Below, piece by piece: positions 1 to 6,052 of a stretch of DNA of 6,504 nucleotides. A program made the translations under genes and the position numbers. Positions within the stretch are counted from its first letter, which is position 1. Each line of letters begins with the position of its first letter. Below the pieces are notes generated by a model, which saw only the letters and a program-made list of their open reading frames with translations, searched no databases and was not told the DNA's origin. The stretch is taken from contig JALVSV010000117.1 of assembly GCA_027024125.1 (NCBI GenBank), positions 1 through 6,504 of the forward strand, given 5' to 3'. This DNA is from Methylothermaceae bacterium. GTDB taxonomy: Bacteria; Pseudomonadota; Gammaproteobacteria; Methylococcales; Methylothermaceae.

Positions 1-390
1 GGTGCCACCAAGCTGATCCATATCCAGGTGGAGGAGGCTGTGGATCTGGATGAAGCCAGACAGGTGGGTTTCACTGTTGCCAACTCGCCTTTGGTCAAAA
101 CGGCCTTTTTCGCCGGTGATCCCAATTGGGGCCGCATCCTGGCTGCGGTGGGTCGTGCCGGTTGCAGCAATCTCGAGATAGAGAGGGTGCGTATCTGGCT
201 GGATGAAGTCAATGTCGTTGCCAATGGGGGGCGGGCCCTCGACTATACCGAGGAGGCTGGGCAACAGGTGATGCAGCGTCAGGAAATTACCATCCGGATT
301 GCCCTGGGCCGCGGCCAGGTCAGCGCCCGAATGATGACCTGTGATCTCTCCTACGATTATGTCCGGATCAACGCAGAGTATCGGACCTGA
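1..390 (+). CDS. argJ: Bifunctional ornithine acetyltransferase / N-acetylglutamate synthase ArgJ, C-terminal part (5' end outside window)
   Basis: ArgJ moves the acetyl group from N-acetylornithine to glutamate in the cyclic arginine pathway of the cytoplasm. The bifunctional form can also acetylate glutamate from acetyl-CoA. The visible 129 codons read in frame from base 1 to the TGA at 388-390. They begin with [12 protein letters not shown] and contain the family-diagnostic block [20 protein letters not shown] at about residues 27-46 of the visible part. The family-typical tail [15 protein letters not shown] closes the protein. This is the C-terminal portion of the beta chain. The autoproteolytic Thr that separates the alpha and beta chains lies upstream of the window, so self-cleavage cannot be checked. 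The end overlaps the start of the Nudix gene by 32 bases, which suggests co-transcription. Family identification is near certain. Mono- versus bifunctional activity cannot be decided from this fragment. Confidence 0.96.
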   Translation, partial: GATKLIHIQVEEAVDLDEARQVGFTVANSPLVKTAFFAGDPNWGRILAAVGRAGCSNLEIERVRIWLDEVNVVANGGRALDYTEEAGQQVMQRQEITIRIALGRGQVSARMMTCDLSYDYVRINAEYRT

Positions 391-1315
391 GGTCATTCAC
401 GTCGCTGTTGGCGTGGTGCGCAACCGCCATGGCGACATCCTGATCACCCGCCGCTTTGACCACGTACATCAAGGTGGCTTGTGGGAATTCCCTGGCGGCA
501 AGTGTGAAGACGGGGAGCCCCCCCAGGCAGCCTTGCGACGCGAACTTTGGGAAGAACTGGGCATTCAGGTCGAGTCGGCCACGCCTTTGACCAGGATCAG
601 CCATCGCTATCCGGATCGCAAGGTCTTGCTGGACGTATGGGAAGTGGAACAATTTTCAGGTGAGCCCTATGGGCGGGAACGGCAGCCACTTGCCTGGGTA
701 AAGCCCGAACGACTACACCACTTTCCCTTTCCCAAGGCCGATCTCCCCATTCTCAACCTGCTGACCCTTCCATATTGGTACGCCGTTATGGAAGGGCAAG
801 GTTCCATCGAGGGGTATCGAAAACGCTTCCAATCCCTTGTCGATCAAGGGCTGACGTTAGTCTATCTGCGTGCCCGTGATCTGGGGGTGCGGGCATATCA
901 ATCCCTGCTCGAGGAGTGTCTGTCGCTGGCGCGCTTCTCAGGTGTATGCCTGATGATTCGCAGTGATCCGAAAGATACGCCTGTGGATGGCGAGGGGCTG
1001 CACCTCGCTAGTCGGCAACTTCGTGTCTTGAGCGGGCGTCCTGAGGGTTGGCAACGAGTAGCTGCCGCCTGCCATAATCTGGAGGATCTGATGAGGGCAG
1101 AAGCACTCAATTTGGATTTTGCAATTCTTTCCCCGATTCAGCCAACCCCCACCCATCCCGATGCGGCGCCACTGGGATGGCATCAGGCCAGACGATGGCT
1201 GGAGCAAGTCTCCATTCCTGTCTACCTCATGGGTGGGCTGGAACGCCACGATCTGGATCTGACGCGCCGTAGCGGTGCGCATGGCATTGCCGGAATCCGC
1301 CTGTTCGCCAGATAG
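359..1315 (+). CDS. Nudix hydrolase (MutT-like) fused to a thiamine-phosphate-synthase-like domain
   Basis: This 318-residue protein has two domains. Residues about 12-138 resemble MutT (8-oxo-dGTP diphosphohydrolase, nucleotide-pool sanitation). The Nudix box GX5EX7REUXEEXGU is complete at residues 47-69, with E53, R61, E62, E65, E66 and G68 in place. It is preceded by the ITRR and GGLWEFPGG elements seen in MutT. Residues about 145-318 resemble ThiE: EGLHLAS (212-218), ACHNLED (237-243), a [12 protein letters not shown] loop (262-273) and a GG phosphate-binding turn (292-293). Several ThiE catalytic positions look replaced, so TMP synthase activity is doubtful. Nudix proteins with this tail, encoded next to argJ, are known in gammaproteobacteria. 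The start is placed at the ATG at 359, which overlaps argJ by 32 bases. A GTG at 341 in the same frame is the alternative. Neither has a clear Shine-Dalgarno site, so translation may be coupled to argJ. The domain calls are firm and the in vivo substrate is unknown. Confidence 0.92.
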   Translation: MSGSTQSIGPEVIHVAVGVVRNRHGDILITRRFDHVHQGGLWEFPGGKCEDGEPPQAALRRELWEELGIQVESATPLTRISHRYPDRKVLLDVWEVEQFSGEPYGRERQPLAWVKPERLHHFPFPKADLPILNLLTLPYWYAVMEGQGSIEGYRKRFQSLVDQGLTLVYLRARDLGVRAYQSLLEECLSLARFSGVCLMIRSDPKDTPVDGEGLHLASRQLRVLSGRPEGWQRVAAACHNLEDLMRAEALNLDFAILSPIQPTPTHPDAAPLGWHQARRWLEQVSIPVYLMGGLERHDLDLTRRSGAHGIAGIRLFAR

Positions 1316-1331
1316 TCAATTATCGACTATC
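1311..1331 (+). repeat. Inverted repeat (7-bp arms, 7-nt loop) at the end of the Nudix gene
   Basis: GATAGTC at 1311-1317 is perfectly complementary to GACTATC at 1325-1331. The TAG stop of the Nudix gene lies within the left arm. The arms are AT-rich and no T-run follows, so this is not a convincing intrinsic terminator. It could be an operator dyad or a 3'-end stabilising hairpin in the 64-bp spacer before the HDOD gene. A second, smaller dyad, CGGGA-TT-TCCCG, lies at 1355-1366. It sits 13 bases before the chosen HDOD start, about where a ribosome would bind. Function is inference only. Confidence 0.4.
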
Positions 1332-1379
1332 TTACAGATAGAGTTTTGTGATCGCGGGATTTCCCGTTTCATTTTTATC

Positions 1380-2690
1380 ATGTTAAATCATCTATTCAAG
1401 AGAGTTTCTGCAGCGGGGAATGGCAAGACCATACCTTCGTCCAGGTTTGCTCCACGACCTGTGACCGTGGGTGAATTGCGTCAAATGATTCCTTTACGCA
1501 ATTTGGAAGAGGAGGAGCTGGCCGCTTTCGCCCTGACCCAGGAAGTTGAGACCTATGGTCCCGGATCGACCTTGTTCGAGGGGGCGCAGGAACAGGAGAG
1601 CGTCCTGTTCCTGCTGGCCGGTTCGGTGACGATAAAGATCAATGACGAACAAAACTATCAGGTGAAGGCGGGGACTGCGAAGGCGCGTTTTCCTCTGGCT
1701 CATGGAGAGGGGCACCAGCTTACCGCGCTGACCGACTCTGATGTGGAAGTCCTGCGGGTACCCATCGCGATCATGCATAAGAACTTCAGGAATCGTTTGG
1801 AGGAAGGCAATTGGCTGAGCCCGGATCAATGGGATGTGCCTGACAGAATCAGGCGTTTGCCACTGTATCAGACTTTCTGCCAGTATGTCGCTAACGAGAA
1901 ATTGCGTTTGCCAACCCTGCCAGAGATTGCTGTGCGGCTGCGCCGGGCCATCGAAAAGGAAAACGTCGGTGTGGCAGAAGCCACCAAAATAGTGGAATTG
2001 GATGCCACCATTGCCACCAAATTGATCCATATCGCCAACAGCCCGCTCTACAATCCGGCTTCACCAATCCGTAACTGTCTGGAAGCCATCAACAGGCTGG
2101 GGCTGAAAGCCACCTGTAATTTAGTCGTCACCTTGTGTTTGAAGGATTTCTTCAAAGCCAAGGGGACTCTGTTCAATAAAAAAATGCATGAGCTGTGGAG
2201 CGAGAGTTTGCAAGTGGCCGCATTGTCCTTTGTTTTGGCCAAGGATAATCGCTGGCCCAATCCTGACGAAGCGTTACTGATGGGGTTGATCTGTGATATC
2301 GGTACAATTCCATTTCTGGTGTTTGCCAGTGAGTTTCCCAAAGAACATTATCAGGTCGAGGAAATCGATGAAGTGATGGCAGCGATTCGAGGTCCGGCGA
2401 GCTGTTTCGTTTTGAACAAATGGGATTTTCCTGAGGATCTGAAAACGATTCCACTGCTTGCGGAAATGTGGCATTACGACAGTGGGCCTGACTTGGAGTT
2501 GAGTGACATTGTGATGCTGTCGAAACTGCATCGATATTTCGAGAAAGGGAAGATAGGTGAGGTGCCCGCGATTAGCTCTATTCCTGCATGTGGCAAGTTG
2601 CGTGATGGCAGTTTGTCACCTGAGTATTCCCTCAAGGTGTTGCACGACGCCAAGCACCAGGTAAAGGAAATGCTGGCACCTTTAAGATAG
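1380..2690 (+). CDS. Cyclic-nucleotide-binding-like / HDOD domain regulatory protein
   Basis: This 436-residue cytosolic protein has no signal peptide or membrane segment. Residues about 36-132 form a cNMP-binding-like beta-roll (TLFEGAQEQESVLFLLAGSV at 64-83). However, the phosphate-binding cassette (FGE...RxA) is not recognisable, so cAMP or cGMP binding is doubtful. Residues about 172-370 match HDOD, a non-catalytic relative of HD phosphohydrolases: LPTLPEIAVRLR (178-188), the IANSPLYN segment (218-225), LMGLICDIGTIP (300-311) and VLNKWDFPEDL (344-354). The HD pair reads C305-D306, in keeping with the loss of metal-hydrolase function in this family. HDOD proteins usually act as protein-interaction modules in signalling, motility or c-di-GMP circuits. 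The frame is open further upstream, to 1275. The ATG at 1380 is preferred because upstream codons would intrude on the Nudix gene and look non-coding. The Shine-Dalgarno signal is weak. The gene ends exactly where the convergent transglycosylase gene ends. Confidence 0.85.
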   Translation: MLNHLFKRVSAAGNGKTIPSSRFAPRPVTVGELRQMIPLRNLEEEELAAFALTQEVETYGPGSTLFEGAQEQESVLFLLAGSVTIKINDEQNYQVKAGTAKARFPLAHGEGHQLTALTDSDVEVLRVPIAIMHKNFRNRLEEGNWLSPDQWDVPDRIRRLPLYQTFCQYVANEKLRLPTLPEIAVRLRRAIEKENVGVAEATKIVELDATIATKLIHIANSPLYNPASPIRNCLEAINRLGLKATCNLVVTLCLKDFFKAKGTLFNKKMHELWSESLQVAALSFVLAKDNRWPNPDEALLMGLICDIGTIPFLVFASEFPKEHYQVEEIDEVMAAIRGPASCFVLNKWDFPEDLKTIPLLAEMWHYDSGPDLELSDIVMLSKLHRYFEKGKIGEVPAISSIPACGKLRDGSLSPEYSLKVLHDAKHQVKEMLAPLR

Positions 2691-3482
2691 TCACAAGCTT
2701 GAACGCTGTGGTATAGGATGGGTGTTGTGTTGGTATTCGGCCAGAATCTTGCGCACATAGTGCCGGGTTTCCCGGTAGGGAGGAATGCCGTGATGTTTCC
2801 TGACGGCGTGTTCCCCGGCATTGTAGGCGGCCAGTGCCCAACGTACGTTGCCTTGGAAGTGGCGCAGTAACCAGCGTAAATACAGAACCCCGCCGATCAT
2901 GTTCTCCACCGGGCTAAGACGATCGACTGAAAACCGTTTGGCGGTCGCCGGCATCAGCTGCATCAGGCCGTAGGCGAGTTTTGGGGACTGGGCGGAAGGA
3001 TCGAAGTTCGATTCGGTCTTGATGACCGCCATCACCAATTTGGGGTCCACGCCTAATTCATTGCCCAATAGACGGGCCCAGGCGGCGATGTGTCGGCGTT
3101 TCATCTTCTTGGGGTCGTGAATGAGCGGACATCGTGGATCCTGCCGTGGTGAGACCTTGTTGAATTTCCTGACCATTTTCAGTCCATAGCGGTCGCCCTT
3201 CTTTGCCGCGCGGTGGAACCAGCCCATAGCTATGGCCCGGTCACGTTCCACGCCCCGGCCGTTGAAATAGAGCCAGCCCAACTGATACATGGCGCGCCCG
3301 TCTTTCAGAGCCGCTGCAAGACAATACAATCGATATGCCTTGGCCAAGTCCTGCCGGGTGTTGCTGCCGTGCTCATAATGCAAAGCGGTTTTCCGAAGTT
3401 TGGCGGCAGAGAGGAACTCCTCGGCTGCAGCGCAGTGGATGCTGAACAGCATCCACATTCCCAGTCCCAATGTTCGCCACAT
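2691..3482 (-). CDS. Exported Sel1-repeat lytic transglycosylase (SLT family)
   Basis: This 263-residue protein is predicted to cleave the beta-1,4 MurNAc-GlcNAc bond of peptidoglycan, forming 1,6-anhydroMurNAc, in the periplasm. Residues 1-20 look like a signal peptide (MWRT, hydrophobic core, AAA then EE), with likely signal peptidase I cleavage near residue 20. Cys17 does not sit in a lipobox. Residues about 28-99 carry Sel1/TPR-like helical repeats, clearest in AMYQLGWLYFNGRGVERDRA (64-83). The SLT domain spans about 137-250. Its catalytic Glu is E157 in IKTESNFDPSA, followed by AYGLMQLMPATA (170-181), LAAYNAGEHAV (217-227) and the closing PPYRETRHYV stretch (234-243). The ATG at 3482 gives a proper signal peptide, although no strong Shine-Dalgarno site is visible. 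The gene follows gmk on the same strand after a terminator, so it is probably transcribed on its own. Family assignment is firm. The role of the Sel1 part, probably partner binding, is inferred. Confidence 0.92.
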   Translation of the reverse strand: MWRTLGLGMWMLFSIHCAAAEEFLSAAKLRKTALHYEHGSNTRQDLAKAYRLYCLAAALKDGRAMYQLGWLYFNGRGVERDRAIAMGWFHRAAKKGDRYGLKMVRKFNKVSPRQDPRCPLIHDPKKMKRRHIAAWARLLGNELGVDPKLVMAVIKTESNFDPSAQSPKLAYGLMQLMPATAKRFSVDRLSPVENMIGGVLYLRWLLRHFQGNVRWALAAYNAGEHAVRKHHGIPPYRETRHYVRKILAEYQHNTHPIPQRSSL

Positions 3483-3510
3483 AATTTTTTTGAAATGCCT
3501 GGTTACTTGG

Positions 3511-3540
3511 TTTGTACTTCTTCTGCAAAAAAATAGGCAA
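3511..3540 (-). promoter_or_regulatory. Candidate sigma70-type promoter for the lytic transglycosylase gene
   Basis: On the minus strand, TTGCCT (3540-3535) resembles a -35 box with 4 of 6 consensus bases. TACAAA (3516-3511) resembles a -10 box, also 4 of 6. The spacer is 18 bases and includes a T-run. Transcription would begin near 3504, giving a leader of about 22 nt before the ATG at 3482. The terminator behind gmk makes a separate promoter in this 119-bp spacer (3483-3601) necessary, but the exact boxes are weak matches. The -35 candidate is one arm of a 6-bp inverted repeat whose other arm is at 3571-3576. A small GCCA-TG-TGGC dyad (3548-3557) lies between the arms. Confidence 0.3.
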
Positions 3541-3586
3541 TTTTCAGGCCATGTGGCTTCTAATCGGGGTTTGCCTCAGTTGACGT

Positions 3587-3606
3587 AAAAAAAGCTGACA
3601 GTCAGC
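3587..3606 (-). terminator. Compact rho-independent terminator overlapping the gmk stop codon
   Basis: Read on the minus strand, the sequence is GCTGA-CTG-TCAGC followed immediately by seven T residues (A-run at 3587-3593 on the plus strand). The stem is 5 bp with a 3-nt loop, and a C-G closure inside the loop is possible. The gmk TGA stop (3604-3602) is made of bases of the 5' arm and loop start, so a ribosome terminating there would cover the hairpin. The U-tract and the position at the end of the yicC-gmk operon support the call. The short stem is the main weakness. Confidence 0.65.
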
Positions 3607-4225
3607 CAAGCAAATCTTCGAGCACATTCTCCAGTTGCCATTGTTGCCGTTCCATCCGCAACCTGTCGGCAATCAGGATGCATTTGAGGTCACTGAGCGC
3701 ATGCTCGAATTCATCGTTGACCACCAGATAGTCATACTCGTGGAAGTGGGACATCTCGTTGCGGGCATCCCTCATCCGTCTGGCGATGGTTTCCTCACTG
3801 TCCTGAGCGCGTGAGCGTAGCCGTTTTTCAAGTACTTTCAGTGAAGGTGGAAGGATGAAAATGGAGCGACTGTCAGGTATCTTTACACGTACTTGCCGCG
3901 CACCCTGCCAGTCGATCTCGAGGATGACATCCAGTCCTTTCTCAAGATTTTCCAATACTTGTTGGCGGGAGGTACCGTAATAGTTGTCGAATACCCGGGC
4001 GTATTCCAGGAAGGCATCCTGGGACAACAGGGTTTCAAATTCCTCATGGGAAACAAAAAAATAATCTTTGCCATCGACCTCTCCCGGGCGTTTGGAGCGC
4101 GTGGTGTGGGAGACCGAAATCACAACGCCTGACAACTCTTCCTTCAGCCGTTTCAATAGGCTGGTTTTGCCGGCGCCGGAAGGTGCGGAAACGATGAACA
4201 GGGTGCCTCTGGATGAATGTCTCAT
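3602..4225 (-). CDS. gmk: Guanylate kinase
   Basis: Gmk phosphorylates GMP to GDP with ATP in the cytoplasm, an essential step in guanine nucleotide synthesis and recycling. The protein is 207 residues, the same length as E. coli Gmk. Walker A is APSGAGKT at residues 14-21. The GMP-binding region is SHTTRSKRPGEVDGKDYFF (39-57), followed by EYARVFDNYYGTS (74-86), with Y55, E74, Y83 and T85 at the expected places. The core strand ILEIDWQGARQVR is at 101-113, and the lid arginines are R134, R138 and R149. The frame remains open upstream to 4285, but the ATG at 4225 is chosen. It gives the family-standard N-terminus (RGTLFIVSAPSG) and forms an ATGA overlap with the yicC stop. No clear Shine-Dalgarno site precedes it, which suggests translational coupling to yicC. 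A terminator begins at its stop codon. The usual gammaproteobacterial downstream neighbours rpoZ and spoT are missing here. Confidence 0.97.
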   Translation of the reverse strand: MRHSSRGTLFIVSAPSGAGKTSLLKRLKEELSGVVISVSHTTRSKRPGEVDGKDYFFVSHEEFETLLSQDAFLEYARVFDNYYGTSRQQVLENLEKGLDVILEIDWQGARQVRVKIPDSRSIFILPPSLKVLEKRLRSRAQDSEETIARRMRDARNEMSHFHEYDYLVVNDEFEHALSDLKCILIADRLRMERQQWQLENVLEDLLG

Positions 4226-5088
4226 TCTATGTTTTGGATCTGTTCGCGGATTTGTTCGATCAGTACCTTCATTTCGATCGAGCATTGGGTCAGTGCGGTC
4301 GATGCAGCCTTGGACGCCAGGGTATTGGCTTCGCGATTCATTTCCTGACAGAGAAAGTCCAGTCTGCGGCCGATGGGATGGTCGGATTTCAGGAGACGGT
4401 CGAATTCGGTAAGATGGGCGTGGAGGCGATCGAGCTCTTCTGTTACATCGAGTTTTTGTGCCAGATAGACGAGTTCCTGTTCGAGACGATCGGTGTCAGG
4501 TTCAATGCTTATTTCCTGAATCTTTTGGGTCAGTTTGGTTCGCAAGCTCTGCAGTGCTTCCGGTAGCAACAGGCGTGCTTGTCTGACCTGTGTGGCCAGT
4601 AGCTCACAACGCTGAACGATGAATTCCGCCAGTTTTTTCCCTTCCCTGCGGCGTGCCTGAAGCAGTTTTTCCCCTGCCGCCTCCAACCCTTCCAAAGCGG
4701 TTCTGGTTAATGCCTGCCTGTCACCCTCGGGTTCTTTGAGGACACCCGGCCAGCGTGCGACATCCAGTGGAGAAACAGGCGCTGCGGTTGTAAGCATGGG
4801 GGTGATTTCCTGCAATGCCGCGATCACAGCGTGGGCCATCGGGTGGTTGAGCTCGAATTCGAAAAAAGCATCCTCGGCAGGTTCCAGTTTCAGACTGCAT
4901 TCCACTTTGCCCCGTCGGCAATATTTGCCGAGCAGGTTCCGGATGTCTGGCTCAAGGAATCTGAGGTTCTCCGGCAATCGTATAACTAGGTCGAGATAGC
5001 GTGAGTTAACGGAGCGGATTTCCCAGCGCAGGATATAATGGCCCGAACGAACTTCCTGGTCGGCATACGCCGTCATGCTACAAATCAT
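4222..5088 (-). CDS. yicC: YicC/YloC-family endoribonuclease
   Basis: This 288-residue protein (E. coli YicC is 287) belongs to the YicC/YloC family. From published work, members act as endoribonucleases, and E. coli YicC promotes decay of the small RNA RyhB. The N-terminal signature MICSMTAYA, the block WEIRSVNSRYLDL (22-34), RLPENLRFLEPDIR (37-50) and RGKVECSL (59-66) fit the family well. So does the C-terminal DUF1732-type region, including RRLDFLCQEMNREANT (241-256) and the final KVLIEQIREQIQNIE helix. Acidic residues E249 and E253 are conserved family positions. The ATG at 5088 is preceded by a reasonable Shine-Dalgarno match, GGAA, seven bases upstream. The TGA stop overlaps the gmk ATG by four bases (4222-4225), so the two genes form one operon, a widespread arrangement. 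Its promoter must lie in or beyond the 64-bp divergent spacer shared with the kinase gene. Confidence 0.95.
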   Translation of the reverse strand: MICSMTAYADQEVRSGHYILRWEIRSVNSRYLDLVIRLPENLRFLEPDIRNLLGKYCRRGKVECSLKLEPAEDAFFEFELNHPMAHAVIAALQEITPMLTTAAPVSPLDVARWPGVLKEPEGDRQALTRTALEGLEAAGEKLLQARRREGKKLAEFIVQRCELLATQVRQARLLLPEALQSLRTKLTQKIQEISIEPDTDRLEQELVYLAQKLDVTEELDRLHAHLTEFDRLLKSDHPIGRRLDFLCQEMNREANTLASKAASTALTQCSIEMKVLIEQIREQIQNIE

Positions 5089-5152
5089 GCTTAATTTCCA
5101 ACTATGCTTTTAGAGGAATGGTAAGCGCAATTGCTCGACGATAAAAGCCCCC
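5089..5152. promoter_or_regulatory. 64-bp divergent spacer between yicC and the kinase gene
   Basis: Both the yicC-gmk operon (leftward) and the kinase-lipoprotein pair (rightward) should be controlled from this short region and its flanks. For yicC, TTGCGC then CATAGT at 18-bp spacing on the minus strand is a weak candidate. For the kinase side, TATGCT at 5103-5108 resembles a -10 box but has no matching -35. A strong Shine-Dalgarno-like AGAGGA (5112-5117) is not placed for the kinase ATG at 5153. It directly abuts an ATG at 5118 that opens an 8-codon frame ending at 5144. None of these elements is secure. Confidence 0.3.
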
Positions 5153-6049
5153 ATGTTCAGTGATGACACTCAGGCCCGCCCGTTCGATCATCTTCCAATG
5201 GGAACGGTCATCGACCGTTATATCATCGAAAGGCCACTGGCGGATGGGGGGTTCAGTGCCGTTTATCTGGCCCGGCAGTTGACCGATCAAGTCCAGGTGG
5301 TCATCAAGGAGTATCTGCCGCGCAAGCTCTCCTACCGCAACTGGGAGGGGCAAGTGGTTCCCCATAACGACGAAACTCGTGGCCCTTTTCTGCGGGGGCG
5401 CAAATTTTTCGTCGAAGAGGCCAGGATGTTGGCAACCTTGAAGCATCCCAATATTGTCGATGTGATGGGCTTTTTTCATGCCAATGCCACCGTGTATATG
5501 GTCATGCACTATGATTACGGGAAAAATCTCCGGTGGTATCTGCAGAATCGGCCCAATCAATTGGATGAGGTCTTTTTGCTGCGTCTGGCTGATCGTATGC
5601 TGGATGCACTGGAGACGATTCACAGCCATGGCTTATTGCATCTGGATCTAAAACCCGAAAATATTGAGATCCGCCCTGGACACGATCCTTTGTTGCTGGA
5701 TTTTGGTGCTGCCCGTTTATTGAGTGGCTCCGGGAATTGGAAGGGTTCCAGCAAAGTGCGAACACCTGGCTTTTCTCCGCCGGAGCAATACAATCAGAAC
5801 ATTCCTATTGGTCCTTGGAGTGATCTCTATGCTCTTGGAGCCACCCTTTGGACCTGTCTTGACAGACGCCCTCCCCCCCCTGTACCAAAGCGTTTCGAAC
5901 ACGATACCCTGAAATCTGCCGTGCGGCAGTATCGTGATCGTGCATCCAAGGGTTTCCTTTATGCCATCGATCAGGCCCTGAATCTGGATCCTGGCCAAAG
6001 ACCTCAGGCGGTGGCAGAATTCAGGGAACTGCTCAATCAAATAGGATGA
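5153..6049 (+). CDS. Hanks-type serine/threonine protein kinase (non-RD, kinase domain only)
   Basis: This 298-residue protein consists of little more than a kinase domain (about residues 20-295), with no transmembrane segment, sensor or PASTA region. The glycine-rich loop is degenerate: LADGGFSAVYLA (29-40) keeps G32 but has A30 and S35 where GxGxxG has glycines. The ATP-positioning Lys is K52 in VVIKEYLP, and its likely alpha-C partner is E89. The catalytic loop is HLDLKPEN (163-170), with D165, K167 and N170 present but Leu replacing the Arg of HRD, which makes it a non-RD kinase. DFG is at 183-185, the APE equivalent is PPE (209-211), D224 and G229 match the alpha-F DxxxxG, and R283 is the late conserved Arg. 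It is probably active, since Lys, HxD Asp, Asn and DFG Asp are intact. The ATG at 5153 lacks a good Shine-Dalgarno site, and the next in-frame ATG is at 5198. A run of eight C occurs at 5873-5880. The lipoprotein gene starts 3 bp after the stop. The substrate is unknown. Confidence 0.92.
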   Translation: MFSDDTQARPFDHLPMGTVIDRYIIERPLADGGFSAVYLARQLTDQVQVVIKEYLPRKLSYRNWEGQVVPHNDETRGPFLRGRKFFVEEARMLATLKHPNIVDVMGFFHANATVYMVMHYDYGKNLRWYLQNRPNQLDEVFLLRLADRMLDALETIHSHGLLHLDLKPENIEIRPGHDPLLLDFGAARLLSGSGNWKGSSKVRTPGFSPPEQYNQNIPIGPWSDLYALGATLWTCLDRRPPPPVPKRFEHDTLKSAVRQYRDRASKGFLYAIDQALNLDPGQRPQAVAEFRELLNQIG

Positions 6050-6052
6050 GTC

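Noticed and set aside
1275..1379. N-terminal extension of the HDOD gene from an upstream ATG at 1275.
   Set aside because: It would overlap the end of the Nudix gene by 41 bases and add a peptide from the spacer with no family resemblance. ATG 1380 gives a normal start.
1494..2030. Open frame of 178 codons antisense to the cNMP-like/HDOD gene.
   Set aside because: It has a composition typical of an antisense shadow and no recognisable motif. The sense strand has clear domain signatures.
4..2033. Near-identical 21-base stretch in argJ (4-24) and the HDOD gene (2013-2033), 19 of 21 matching, both followed by an ANSPL peptide further on.
   Set aside because: In both places the codons encode family-typical motifs (ATKLIHI). 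No flanking similarity extends the match, so chance is the simplest explanation rather than a repeat or gene conversion.
3535..3576. 6-bp inverted repeat (AGGCAA/TTGCCT) enclosing a GCCA-TG-TGGC dyad upstream of the transglycosylase gene.
   Set aside because: The arms are short and the two dyads are not concentric. This much symmetry is expected by chance in an A/T-run-rich spacer, so it is noted only with the promoter candidate.
3400..3588. Small plus-strand open frames over the transglycosylase start and spacer.
   Set aside because: They have no Shine-Dalgarno site and no recognisable protein, and overlap the signal peptide coding region on the other strand.
4226..4285. N-terminal extension of guanylate kinase by 20 residues from ATG 4285.
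   Set aside because: The extra residues lie inside the yicC coding end. ATG 4225 gives the family-standard length of 207 and the ATGA overlap.
5102..5629. Long open frame of 175 codons antisense to the 5' half of the kinase gene.
   Set aside because: It mirrors the kinase codons, shows no recognisable domain, and the opposite strand has a full set of kinase motifs. It is a shadow frame.
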